This document shows positions 32,098-40,677 of a DNA stretch of 64,000 nucleotides, in pieces (within the stretch, counting starts at the first letter, position 1; every line of letters begins with the position of its first letter). The stretch is taken from assembly GCA_947385955.1 (NCBI GenBank), contig CANDNA010000002.1, forward strand, positions 124,001 through 188,000. The letters are read 5' to 3'. The notes below the pieces were generated by a model, which saw only the letters and a program-made list of their open reading frames with translations, did not search any database and was not told where the DNA came from. Source of the DNA: an uncultured Clostridia bacterium (GTDB lineage: Bacteria > Bacillota > Clostridia > Lachnospirales > Lachnospiraceae). The translations under genes and the position numbers were made by a program.

Positions 32098-32159
32098 ATC
32101 GATTCATCCTCCCCTGTTGTCTTTTTTCTGTTCTTCGATCTATGTATCATGCTGTCATT

Positions 32160-33530
32160 TTATGTCCCGTTTCCCAGCCGCTCACTGAGCAAAAACAGCA
32201 GCGCTGAAATCTGCACCGTATCCTCCATCACATCCCCCGCCGGCATCTCCTGCTCTTCCCGATAGGATACATAACAGATGCTGTCAGGATTCCGTCCCAT
32301 CAGATAATGAAAATGATTTTCAATCAGAGTGCTGTATTCATGGTTGGTAATAATATGATTGACCAGACAGATCCGCAGAGTCTGTTGCAGCAGATCTGCC
32401 GCTTCCTCTTCTCCCGGTTTCCCATAGATCAGAAAACTGTTATGTCCTGCCTTTTCCGCAATCTCTTCCGCATCTTCCATAATCTTTTTCATCATGGCAT
32501 CGCACAGCTCTATATCCACCGGATTCTTGGTATTCATATAAGTAATGCTGCCAAAAAACTCCGGATCAGTCAGAGCCCCTTCTCTCTCTGTCCCGGCCCG
32601 CAGATATTCCTCGGCCAGCCCCAGGTATTGCCGGCTTCCGGTCATACGATACAGTTCTGCCGCCGCCAGAGCGATCAGATCATCCGAAACAAACAGATCC
32701 TTCTCCACGCATTTCCAGGCATTCTCGGCTGTCTGCAGACATGCCCCGGCAAACTCCGCATCCTCATTCCTGGTCAGATAGGCATACTTTGCCAGCACTG
32801 CCGCCAGATATACCCACTCATCGCCGGCACTTTTTTCCGCCTCTGCCTGTTCCATCAGCCAGACTGCCTCATACCGGCAGATATCCAGAATATCCGGTAC
32901 CCCATTACCGCTTTCCGGGATTCCCGTATCGTCTGTATACACTTCCGGAAACATCTCATAAGAAAGCAGCACCTGATACATGCTCCGGCAGCTTTCCGTC
33001 AGTATTGTTTCCTCTGACCCGGCGGATTTGCCGTTTTCGGTTCCCCGCATGTCATAGAGGCGGCTGCAGGCCCGCAGGAAAAGAGAATAGTACAGATTGT
33101 CATGAATCAGGAACGGATAAGATTCCCCGTACCGGTCGATCTGGATATAATAGCTGCCTGGCTTTTGATAATCGGTAAAGTCTCCGTAACCATTATATTC
33201 CGCTCCGCCTTCCTCATTCCCTTTCTTTTCTATAGGCCCGGCATAGACGATTTCTCCGCTCTCTGCTTCCCGCAGTGTAAAGGTATCCGGCAGATCAGTC
33301 CCCTGAAAGACAGCGAGCTTTTCTTTTTCCGGTTCATAGCCCATCCTGTCAATGCATACACCGGGAACAGACGGCAGCAGCTCTCCCATGCCTGTTTCTT
33401 TTCCGGCTCCCTGTTCTCCCGCTTCCGTCATCTCAGATGGATTCCCGGCAGCGGAGCTGCCGCATCCGGCCAATATTATGGATAATACACTGCATATACT
33501 GCATAAAAAGTAACAGAATCTTTTTTTCAT
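32160..33530 (-). CDS. lipoprotein with degenerate GH9-like (cellulase) fold
   Basis: The 456-residue protein has a lipoprotein signal ending ILAGC (Cys23), an acidic linker, an immunoglobulin-like CelD_N domain (about 55-140) and an alpha-helical barrel region typical of GH9 endoglucanases: LSYEMFPEVYTDDTGIPESG and NGVPDILDICRYEAVWLMEQ. The GH9 catalytic-base segment (GGWYDAGD-like) is absent between the two domains, and the C-terminal HRP-type and Glu-containing motifs are not seen, so it is probably not a cellulase. It sits between ddl/murF and a putative amidohydrolase. No Shine-Dalgarno precedes the ATG, and a promoter is positioned so that the mRNA would begin at or near it. Confidence 0.78.
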   Translation of the reverse strand: MKKRFCYFLCSICSVLSIILAGCGSSAAGNPSEMTEAGEQGAGKETGMGELLPSVPGVCIDRMGYEPEKEKLAVFQGTDLPDTFTLREAESGEIVYAGPIEKKGNEEGGAEYNGYGDFTDYQKPGSYYIQIDRYGESYPFLIHDNLYYSLFLRACSRLYDMRGTENGKSAGSEETILTESCRSMYQVLLSYEMFPEVYTDDTGIPESGNGVPDILDICRYEAVWLMEQAEAEKSAGDEWVYLAAVLAKYAYLTRNEDAEFAGACLQTAENAWKCVEKDLFVSDDLIALAAAELYRMTGSRQYLGLAEEYLRAGTEREGALTDPEFFGSITYMNTKNPVDIELCDAMMKKIMEDAEEIAEKAGHNSFLIYGKPGEEEAADLLQQTLRICLVNHIITNHEYSTLIENHFHYLMGRNPDSICYVSYREEQEMPAGDVMEDTVQISALLFLLSERLGNGT

Positions 33531-33536
33531 TGTTAC

Positions 33537-33565
33537 AGTATACTATTTTTATTCTGTTTGGTAAA
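33537..33565 (-). promoter_or_regulatory. sigma-A promoter giving a leaderless or near-leaderless transcript
   Basis: On the minus strand TTTACC (33560-33565), a 17-base spacer and TATACT (33537-33542). Only six bases separate the -10 from the ATG at 33530, so transcription should start at or within a few bases of the start codon. Confidence 0.6.
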
Positions 33566-33574
33566 GCATTTGCC

Positions 33575-34780
33575 CTATGAAAAATGAGGATTCTGATACA
33601 CTATCTTTCCGTCAATCACAGTCATCAGTGTATTGGTAAACACCTCCATCGGATTGCCGTCAAAAACAGCAATATCCGCATCTTTCCCGCTTTCCAGCGA
33701 TCCTACACGTTTGTCCACATGACAGATCTGTGCTGCATTGATCGTAATGGCCCGCAGCCCTTCCATCAACGGCAGCCCTGCTTTCACTGCCAGACCGGCG
33801 CAGAGCGGCAGCGATGCAATCAGAGAAACAGGATGGTCAGTGGTGACAGCCGTTTTGATACCATGTTGATACAAAACACCTGCTGTTTTAAAAGCCATAT
33901 TCTGTACTTCAATCTTGCTCCGGCTGGCCAGATCAGGCCCTACGATTGCAGGAAACCCGGACGCCTTGATTTCTTCCGCAATCATATGTCCTTCACTGCA
34001 GTGATCCAGTGTCATGGCAAGTCCAAATTCCTCTGCAATCCGGATGGCAGTAAAAATATCATCCACCCTGTGTACATGAGCTTTCAGAGGAATCTTCCGC
34101 TCCAGCACCGGCAGCCATGCTTCATAGTGAAAGTCCGGTTCAAAATCATCCTGCTGTTTTTCTTTCCTTTTTTTATAACTGTTTGCTTTCATCAGCTCTT
34201 CCCGCAGCATGGCCGCTATCGCCATACGGGTGGAAGGAGACTTGTCCTGTCCTCCGTAATTTACTTTGGGGTTTTCTCCAAAGGCCACCTTCATGGCCGC
34301 CGGAGCCAGCACAATCAGATCATCGATTCTGCGTCCCTTTGTTTTGACAAAAGCGAACTGGCCTCCCACCACATTGGAGCTGCCCGGCCCGATCATGGCA
34401 GATGTGATACCGGCGCGCACTGCATCGTCAAAGGCCGCATCCATGCTGTTGATGGCATCAATCGCGCGTAACTGGGGCGTGATGGGATCCACCGTTTCAT
34501 TGCAGTCATCCCCTTCCATCCCCTTTTTCTCTTCCGTGATCCCCATATGACAATGAGCTTCTATGATACCCGGCATCACCCAGTTGCCGCCTGCATCAAT
34601 ATACGTATCCTCTTCCTGCTCTTTTCTGCTCCGGTGAAGCGTCTGACAGATCTCCGCATAGGTAAATCCGGTACCCACCCGTACAATCTTTCCGTCCTGC
34701 ATGGCAATGCAGGCCCGTTCCAGTTTCTCCGGCATGTCTGCTGCCATCGGATACAGTGTGGCATTCGCAATAAAAAGCAT
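33575..34780 (-). CDS. amidohydrolase (imidazolonepropionase-like), substrate unknown
   Basis: The 401-residue TIM-barrel metal hydrolase has an N-terminal EAHCHMG with HxH metal ligands (about 75-81), a KAHVHRVDD strand (about 232-240), LDHCSEGH (about 259-266) and TTDHPVSLIA (about 316-325), consistent with a binuclear or mononuclear metal site. The C-terminal GSLESGKDADIAVFDGNP is the typical beta-sandwich closure. The ATG at 34780 has GGAGAGGTG upstream. Members hydrolyse cyclic amides, but the sequence does not point to one. Confidence 0.88.
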   Translation of the reverse strand: MLFIANATLYPMAADMPEKLERACIAMQDGKIVRVGTGFTYAEICQTLHRSRKEQEEDTYIDAGGNWVMPGIIEAHCHMGITEEKKGMEGDDCNETVDPITPQLRAIDAINSMDAAFDDAVRAGITSAMIGPGSSNVVGGQFAFVKTKGRRIDDLIVLAPAAMKVAFGENPKVNYGGQDKSPSTRMAIAAMLREELMKANSYKKRKEKQQDDFEPDFHYEAWLPVLERKIPLKAHVHRVDDIFTAIRIAEEFGLAMTLDHCSEGHMIAEEIKASGFPAIVGPDLASRSKIEVQNMAFKTAGVLYQHGIKTAVTTDHPVSLIASLPLCAGLAVKAGLPLMEGLRAITINAAQICHVDKRVGSLESGKDADIAVFDGNPMEVFTNTLMTVIDGKIVYQNPHFS

Positions 34781-34846
34781 ACTATCACCTCTCCTTTCGT
34801 CAGTGAAGTAGTATGCTTCTTTTTTTCCTTATTATGCATCAGCGGA

Positions 34847-35104
34847 TCAGGGAGAGCCTTTCCAGCGCCGGATCAGAGCCAGCTTCTCTTTTCTGGTATA
34901 CTGCTTGACCTCATACTCCCGCTTCATGGCTTCCTGTCTGGTGGCAAAGGTTTCATAATAGACAAGCCGGACCGGCGTACGGCTTCTGGTATAGGCCGCC
35001 CCCTTTTTGGCATTGTGAGCCTGTATTCTCTTTTCCAGATTGTTTGTCCACCCGGTATACAGACTTTTATCACTGCATTCCACCATATAGGTATAACATA
35101 TCAT
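34847..35104 (-). CDS. GIY-YIG nuclease-domain protein (UPF0213/YhbQ-like)
   Basis: The 85-residue protein is a single GIY-YIG domain: YTYMVECSDKSLYTGWTNNL (about 4-23) carries the two Tyr-containing strands, with the catalytic Arg in RIQAHNAKKGAAYT and Glu in YYETFATRQEAMKREYEVK. Small free-standing members of this type are widespread and have been linked to DNA repair, though roles vary. It lies 23 bases after spoIIQ in the same direction. Confidence 0.9.
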   Translation of the reverse strand: MICYTYMVECSDKSLYTGWTNNLEKRIQAHNAKKGAAYTRSRTPVRLVYYETFATRQEAMKREYEVKQYTRKEKLALIRRWKGSP

Positions 35105-35127
35105 TGGTATCTCCCTGATCCTTTTGA

Positions 35128-36003
35128 TTATTCCAGACTGCTCAGCGGATTGACCGGTCTGCCGTCCTTTGTCAGTTTAAAGTATACATTGGGGCCTTCC
35201 ACACTGTAGTATTTGGTAGGTGCGGCCACCTTTCCGATGATATCCCCGGAGCTGATGATATCTCCTTTTAATACCATAATATCCTTTAACTGTCCATAGG
35301 TCAATTCATATCCGTTGCCGATGTCCACCGTGACAGCCTGTCCGATCTCCGCATTCTCAAATACAGACAATACCTTCCCGTCTGCAGAGGCGGTGATGTT
35401 TTCTCCTTCTGAAGCCGCGATTACGATAGCCGGGCTGTATTTGTACTGCTGCAGCGTAGGGAAATATACTGTCTTATCCATGCTGTAGTTAATCAGCACA
35501 TTGCCTGCCACCGGCCATCCCAGATTGTCCTTTTCATGGAAAGACAGGGCTTTGGCAGCTTCCATAGATGCCGTTTCCACTGCCTGGCTCTGCTCAGTTT
35601 CGCTCTCATCAGGCTCCTGAGTCTCCTCACTCTCTTTGGCTCCCTCTTCTGCCATGTCCTTATTGGCAGTTTCATTTTCCGGTACCCCGACAGTTTCTTC
35701 ATTATCCCAGGTATTGGTTACTCCCTGAGAGGAAGCCTCCTGGAAATTGGGATCATAATCCAGGTCATTCCCCTGTGCCAGATCTTCTCCGGCCTGATCC
35801 TGCTCAACCGACCTGGCAATTTCTTTTGTCTTATCCTCGGTTTTCTTTTCCAGTGCACTCATGTCCACCACATAACCGTCTTTTTCCGCTTCATTTTTTT
35901 CTTTCACATAAAAACCGGTCATGGTCAGAGCTGTCAGGACGAATACCGAAGAAACCAACATAATAATTCTTTCTTTTTTCATTGTGGAACGATTTCTTCT
36001 CAT
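35128..36003 (-). CDS. spoIIQ: stage II sporulation protein SpoIIQ-like (LytM/M23 fold)
   Basis: It is a forespore membrane protein that pairs with SpoIIIAH across the intermembrane space during engulfment. The 291-residue protein has one span near residues 12-31, a long acidic linker (about 35-150), and a C-terminal LytM domain (about 155-291). The zinc ligands are missing: the HxxxD region reads KYSPAIVIAA and the HxH region VYFKL, so no peptidase activity is expected. The ATG at 36003 has GAGGTG six bases upstream. It directly follows spoIID, and a sigma-F promoter sits at the junction, as expected for SpoIIQ. Confidence 0.88.
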   Translation of the reverse strand: MRRNRSTMKKERIIMLVSSVFVLTALTMTGFYVKEKNEAEKDGYVVDMSALEKKTEDKTKEIARSVEQDQAGEDLAQGNDLDYDPNFQEASSQGVTNTWDNEETVGVPENETANKDMAEEGAKESEETQEPDESETEQSQAVETASMEAAKALSFHEKDNLGWPVAGNVLINYSMDKTVYFPTLQQYKYSPAIVIAASEGENITASADGKVLSVFENAEIGQAVTVDIGNGYELTYGQLKDIMVLKGDIISSGDIIGKVAAPTKYYSVEGPNVYFKLTKDGRPVNPLSSLE

Positions 36004-36021
36004 GCTTATCACCTCATCCCC

Positions 36022-36050
36022 AGTCTTGCCACTTCCCGTTTCTTTTATTC
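36022..36050 (-). promoter_or_regulatory. sigma-F promoter of spoIIQ
   Basis: On the minus strand GAATA (36046-36050), a 15-base spacer and GGCAAGACT (36022-36030) match the sigma-F consensus GHATR-N15-GGHNANHHT at every position. The -35 overlaps the spoIID stop codon. Confidence 0.75.
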
Positions 36051-37008
36051 AGTTTTTTGCAATTTCACAATCCGGGAAAAAATAGCCCAGAATCTCCCGA
36101 TATTCCTTTCCTGCCTTCCCCATTTCATTGGCTTCATACAGGCTCATACCCAGTCCGTGCCCGATGCCTTTTGTCACGATATACATCCTGTCCTTATCCT
36201 GTTCCACGGTAAAACAGGCGGAAGCCAGGCCCAGCTTCTGCCGGAACTGTTCTCCGGATATCCTCTTTTCCTTCCAACTGATCTCTGTGACATAACCTGT
36301 GTTATCCCATACAAGCGTGATATCCTCCCAGGCCACTTCTTCCTTTGCACCGAACAATTCTCCCAGCGCTTTCGTCATTTCTTTTTGTGCCAGTATGGTT
36401 TCCTGCTCAAACTGTTCCGAAAATGGGTCATCCGTGCAGGGCACTGACTGCAGATAGGGATATGTCTCCTGCAAAGATACCCCCTCACCGCTCCGGGTCG
36501 CTCCCGCACTCAGCGGAAAATACGGCAGCTCCACAGGAATCCCCTTATACTGCATGATTTCATCTCTGGTATCATGTACCGCCTCCTCCAGCTTTTCATA
36601 TTGCTCCCGATAGGCATCCCCCCATTTTTCCTCCAGTTCCCGGACTGTTAAAAATGCCTGCCCCAGATCCTGACAGGAAATACGCTCCGTCCCTGCCTCC
36701 TGCGCAAACCATACCGCATTGGTGCGCAGGATAACCGCCTGTGCCCTGCATGCCTGGGGTGTAAAATCCTCCGGTACCGTCACTGCCAGCGCACCGATCA
36801 GATATTCCTCCAAAGGCACCTCTTCCCGTCCTGCCAGACTTTCCGTCACCACCACATACCGGCTGCGCTCCGACATGGCTGCAACCCCCGGCTGTTTTTC
36901 ATGAAAACAGCCATACAGAAACACCAGTCCCACACAAAAAAGAACTGCTGCCGACAGATATCTTCCATTGGATACAGTTCTTTTTCCGTTTATGCGCATT
37001 CGCCTCAT
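36049..37008 (-). CDS. spoIID: stage II sporulation protein D
   Basis: It is a lytic transglycosylase that drives membrane migration during engulfment, anchored in the mother-cell membrane. The 319-residue protein has a span at about 17-33 and the SpoIID domain: EVPLEEYLIGALAVTVPEDF (about 62-81), LKAQA-like CRAQAVILRTNAVW, the SAGATRSGEGV loop near 167 and GHGLGMSLYEANEMGKAGK near residue 287. Key motifs are as in B. subtilis SpoIID. A sigma-E-like promoter lies upstream, matching its mother-cell role. Confidence 0.93.
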   Translation of the reverse strand: MRRMRINGKRTVSNGRYLSAAVLFCVGLVFLYGCFHEKQPGVAAMSERSRYVVVTESLAGREEVPLEEYLIGALAVTVPEDFTPQACRAQAVILRTNAVWFAQEAGTERISCQDLGQAFLTVRELEEKWGDAYREQYEKLEEAVHDTRDEIMQYKGIPVELPYFPLSAGATRSGEGVSLQETYPYLQSVPCTDDPFSEQFEQETILAQKEMTKALGELFGAKEEVAWEDITLVWDNTGYVTEISWKEKRISGEQFRQKLGLASACFTVEQDKDRMYIVTKGIGHGLGMSLYEANEMGKAGKEYREILGYFFPDCEIAKN

Positions 37009-37039
37009 GGAAATCTCCGAACCTGTTATGCTCTTTCTA

Positions 37040-37069
37040 TAAGTATGAGATTTCCTTTGCTTTTTATTC
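37040..37069 (-). promoter_or_regulatory. putative sigma-E promoter of spoIID
   Basis: On the minus strand GAATAAA (37063-37069), a 15-base spacer and CATACTTA (37040-37047) resemble the sigma-E pattern (ATA-type -35, CATACA-T -10). spoIID is sigma-E-dependent in B. subtilis. Confidence 0.5.
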
Positions 37070-37091
37070 TGTTTTGCTGCAATTTTTTCTG

Positions 37092-38153
37092 TTATTTTGC
37101 CATGTCCACATGCTGCACCGTACCCACAGTCCCATTTTCGTATAAAAAGATGCCTGTACTGCGGATCAGTGCATTGGTCTGATTGTTTTTCATGGAATTT
37201 AATGAAAAATCAGTGGCTTGATTTTTCAGGCAGATCGCACCAATCCCTTTTTCAGAGACATGATACAACTGGTCCTTCCCGTTTTCATCCTTTGTCCAGA
37301 TCAGCAGCTTTTCCCAGATGGCATCGTCCTCATCGATCCAGCCGTTGCCGTCGTCATCATATTGGGCCAGATCTGCAAAGCCATTGCCTGACTTGGGCCC
37401 GAACAGCTCCGTGCCATCATTGATCTTGCCGTCCCCGTTTTTATCGAGCGCCAGGTACCCACTGCCTGCACTCAGCTCTGATACCTCATCCAGGACGCCG
37501 TCCCCGTCTATGTCAAACAAAAACTTCTGATCTGAGACAGAAGCCACATTGCCGTCCAGATTGATCACCAGAGGATCGCAGGTCTGTACATTGTGGTACA
37601 TCATTTCATAAGTCTGTTGATACGTACTCTGGAAGCTGCGGCTCATCTCCATCTCCAGATTAAACTCTATCTTTCTTCCGTCAGCAGTCACCACACTGCC
37701 CGTGGTCTGAAACGAGGTATTCTCCTCTTCCATATAGGTTTCACTGACGGACGTGGACATCACAGTGGTCGTCACAGAAGCACCGCCGGCAGAGCTGCCG
37801 CCTTCCCACAGAGAGCGGGAAGCGCTTCGTCTGTTTCCGCTGAACAAATCCATCAGATATCTGATACACTGCTGTCTGATCCGGTTATAAGAGTCCATCT
37901 CATCCCGCATGGAAATTCTGGATATCCCGGACATGGAATATTTATTTTGCATATCCAGCATGGCATCTCTTCGATTTCCTTTTCCTGTTCGTTTGCCCTC
38001 ATCATTTGAAAGCATACCATTGGAAGTCAGGCCTCCTTCCTGCCTTCCCAAAAAGCCGGCATATGTACGGCTCATAAAACTCACTGATTTTTTCCTGACA
38101 GAAGTATAGCTTCTGGCGGACTCCATTCCTATTGTGCTGGAATTAATTCGCAA
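37092..38153 (-). CDS. EF-hand-like acidic repeat protein, possible sigma-D regulon member
   Basis: The 353-residue protein has no signal peptide. A basic Ser-rich N-terminal third is followed by VTADGRKIEFNLEMEMSRSF and a C-terminal region with several DxDxDG-type loops: FDIDGDGVLDE, LDKNGDGKINDGTELFG and YDDDGNGWIDEDD, all able to bind calcium. Similar uncharacterised proteins occur in motile bacteria (recollection). I propose the TTG at 38153 (protein start MRINSSTIGMESARSYTS) with GGGGG five bases upstream. In-frame ATGs at 38165 and further upstream are alternatives. A sigma-D promoter lies about 160 bases upstream, and no sigma-A promoter is evident. Confidence 0.78.
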   Translation of the reverse strand: MRINSSTIGMESARSYTSVRKKSVSFMSRTYAGFLGRQEGGLTSNGMLSNDEGKRTGKGNRRDAMLDMQNKYSMSGISRISMRDEMDSYNRIRQQCIRYLMDLFSGNRRSASRSLWEGGSSAGGASVTTTVMSTSVSETYMEEENTSFQTTGSVVTADGRKIEFNLEMEMSRSFQSTYQQTYEMMYHNVQTCDPLVINLDGNVASVSDQKFLFDIDGDGVLDEVSELSAGSGYLALDKNGDGKINDGTELFGPKSGNGFADLAQYDDDGNGWIDEDDAIWEKLLIWTKDENGKDQLYHVSEKGIGAICLKNQATDFSLNSMKNNQTNALIRSTGIFLYENGTVGTVQHVDMAK

Positions 38154-38309
38154 TATTACCCCCATTCCCTGATATCCCGTTCTTCCATGAAAAAAGGACA
38201 GCATTTGGGTCCGGAACCTCCTGTTCCTCATCAAATACCATCCTTGGTCCATCAGCGTCATATATTTGCAGAAAAACGCACTGGCCGTATGCTTTTCTCT
38301 GTATTTAAT

Positions 38310-38336
38310 ATATCGACGCTCCGGATAAAAACTTTA
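38310..38336 (-). promoter_or_regulatory. sigma-D (sigma-28) promoter for 37092-38153
   Basis: On the minus strand TAAAGTTT (38329-38336), an 11-base spacer and GTCGATAT (38310-38317) match the long sigma-28 consensus (TAAAGTTT-N11-GCCGATAA) with two differences. It overlaps the end of the upstream hydratase gene. Confidence 0.7.
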
Positions 38337-40622
38337 GACTCTGTTGTAATTAATCAGGCAGCCTTTTAAAATAATCTGCCGTTCTTCCTCTGTCATTTCC
38401 GAAAGCCGCAGGGTAAACGGCTCCAACTGATCTCCTTTTACCACATAAGCCGTCACCTCCAAAGCCGCCTCCTCTACCGCTTTTCGGATGCCCGGAAGGA
38501 ACAGGTAATCCAGATCGGCAAAGGGCAGATCCCCCTGGTCGATCAGAAACGGCAGCATTCCCCAGTTGATCAGATTGGAACGATAACGCTTGGTGGCATA
38601 TTCATTGGCGATATTTGCCCAGCCTCCCAGCACTTTCTGACAGGAAGCGGCCTGTTCTCTGGCTGACCCGTCTCCCGGTTTCACTGCAAAGATCACGGAG
38701 CCGAATCCCATATTGTGATACGCCGCCGCCGGGAACCGTCCCTGTACGGCTTTCATAATCTCTCCCAGTTCCGCTTTTTCCTCCTCAGGGCATCTGCCCT
38801 CTGTCAGCGCTTTCTGGGCACGCTGAATGTCTTTTGCCCGCCCCACATACTCCGGTACTTTCCGGGACAGGGTAAACTCTGCCAGTCCCAGCGGATTGGA
38901 ACGGTAGGAAGAGGTCTCTCCGGAAGGAATCAATTCGTCCGTGGTCGTCACCGGATCATGGATGCTGGCCACAACCTGCAGCAGTAGATTGTCCGGAAGT
39001 GCTGCCATCTCCGGCCAGTCTTTGATATTGGGGCCAAGCTGGATTTCCACCGAAGAGTCTGCCTGCCCTTTGGAATCAAACACACGGTTTTTATAAATAT
39101 TGGCGTCAAAATGGTATACATACCGTTTCAATGTCCCCTCAAATTCCGTGGCAGGGGTCAGCACACCCTGATTGGCTGCTGTGGCTGCTATGGATCTGGC
39201 ATCCATCAGAGCCACCGACGAAATCTGTCCGCTCTGCAGCTTGGAGCCTTCCCGATTGGGGAAGTTCCGGGTAGAATGACGGATGGAAAACGCCTGGTTA
39301 GCCGGTGTGTCACCCGCTCCGAAGCAGGGGCCGCAAAACGCGGTTTTCAGTACGGCACCGGTTTCCAGAAGGGCCGCTGCACAGCCGTTTTGAATCAGCT
39401 CCATATAAATCGGCATAGATGCCGGATAAACGCTCAGGGTAAAGCCTCCTGTCCCGATGGATGCTCCCTGCAGGATATCCGCCGCAGCACAGATATTTTC
39501 AAACCCGCCGCCGGCACAGCCTGCAATAATCCCCTGATCCACCAGGAATTTCCCGTCTTTTACTTTATCTTTTAACGAATACTCCACAGCGCCGCCCAGA
39601 CTTACCTGCGCCCGTTTCTCCACATCCGCAATCACATCCAGCGGATTTCTGCGTACTTCGTCAATGGTATAGGTATTGCTGGGATGAAAAGGCATGGCAA
39701 TCATCGGTTCGATTTTATCCAGCTCCACCGTCACCAGGCCGTCATACCAGGCTGCTTCTCCCGGCGCCAGTCTGGTATATTCTTCGCTCCGCCCGTGAAT
39801 CTCATAAAATTCCCGGATGGTATCATCTGTCGTCCAGATGGAGGACAGGCATGTGGTCTCGGTTGTCATCACATCGATGCCGATACGGAAATCTGCACTC
39901 AGTCCCTGTACCCCCGGGCCCACAAACTCCATCACTTTATTATTCACATAACCGCATTCAAACACAGCGCCGATGATGGCAAGCGCCACATCCTGAGGCC
40001 CCACTCCTCTTTTCGGCTCCCCGGTCAGATAAACGGCTACCACCTCCGGCATGGCAATATCATAGGTCTGGTTCAGAAGCTGCTTGACAAGCTCAGGCCC
40101 GCCTTCCCCCATTGCCATGGTTCCCAGCGCCCCATAGCGGGTATGGCTGTCAGAACCAAGTATCATCCTGCCGCCTCCTGCCAGCATCTCTCTGGCATAC
40201 TGGTGAATCACTGCCTGATGAGGCGGTACATATACGCCTCCGTATTTTCTGGCACAGGAAAGCCCAAACATATGGTCATCTTCATTGATGGTGCCACCCA
40301 CTGCACAAAGCGAATTGTGGCAGTTGGTCAGCACATAGGGCATGGGGAATTTCTCCAGTCCCGATGCTCTGGCTGTCTGGATAATGCCTACAAATGTAAT
40401 GTCATGACTTGTCAGTTTGTCAAAACGTATCTTCAGCTTTTTCATATCGCCGGAAGTATTATGACGCTCAAGAATCCCATAGCTGATGGTTTCTCTGGCT
40501 GCCTCTTCCTTTGTGATACTCTTCCCCGTAAGACTTTGGATTTCCTCCGCTGCTCTGGGAGAATCCTCCACAATGCGGCTTCCCCTGATCAGATAAGCGC
40601 CGCCGTCGGATAAACGTATCAT
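38334..40622 (-). CDS. aconitase-family hydratase (YbhJ-like)
   Basis: The 762-residue single-chain protein has the aconitase superfamily layout. Iron-sulfur cysteine candidates are in AGCAGGGFENI (about 373-383) and FCGPCFGAGD (about 435-444), and HTRYGALGTM and NREGS-containing motifs are present. The swivel domain is fused at the C-terminus (NPLGLAEFTLS and RSNLINWGMLPFLI). It resembles E. coli YbhJ more than citrate aconitase, so the substrate is unclear. The ATG at 40622 follows AAGGAGG. Confidence 0.85.
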   Translation of the reverse strand: MIRLSDGGAYLIRGSRIVEDSPRAAEEIQSLTGKSITKEEAARETISYGILERHNTSGDMKKLKIRFDKLTSHDITFVGIIQTARASGLEKFPMPYVLTNCHNSLCAVGGTINEDDHMFGLSCARKYGGVYVPPHQAVIHQYAREMLAGGGRMILGSDSHTRYGALGTMAMGEGGPELVKQLLNQTYDIAMPEVVAVYLTGEPKRGVGPQDVALAIIGAVFECGYVNNKVMEFVGPGVQGLSADFRIGIDVMTTETTCLSSIWTTDDTIREFYEIHGRSEEYTRLAPGEAAWYDGLVTVELDKIEPMIAMPFHPSNTYTIDEVRRNPLDVIADVEKRAQVSLGGAVEYSLKDKVKDGKFLVDQGIIAGCAGGGFENICAAADILQGASIGTGGFTLSVYPASMPIYMELIQNGCAAALLETGAVLKTAFCGPCFGAGDTPANQAFSIRHSTRNFPNREGSKLQSGQISSVALMDARSIAATAANQGVLTPATEFEGTLKRYVYHFDANIYKNRVFDSKGQADSSVEIQLGPNIKDWPEMAALPDNLLLQVVASIHDPVTTTDELIPSGETSSYRSNPLGLAEFTLSRKVPEYVGRAKDIQRAQKALTEGRCPEEEKAELGEIMKAVQGRFPAAAYHNMGFGSVIFAVKPGDGSAREQAASCQKVLGGWANIANEYATKRYRSNLINWGMLPFLIDQGDLPFADLDYLFLPGIRKAVEEAALEVTAYVVKGDQLEPFTLRLSEMTEEERQIILKGCLINYNRV

Positions 40623-40638
40623 AGTCTGCCTCCTTACT

Positions 40639-40677
40639 CATGACAATAGAAAGTCCGCACAGCGTGCTTTCTATTAT
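40639..40677. repeat. short repeated hairpin element, copy A
   Basis: AATAGAAA (40645-40652) and TTTCTATT (40668-40675) plus GCAC/GTGC (40657-40667) form a hairpin over the glgP stop codon. About 37 bp align with copy B at 49856-49892, with shared blocks CATGACAATA and GCTTTCTATTAT. Confidence 0.55.

Noticed and set aside
39684-40613. Plus-strand open frame opposite the hydratase gene
   Set aside because: It is antisense to conserved aconitase-family motifs and looks like a reading-frame shadow.
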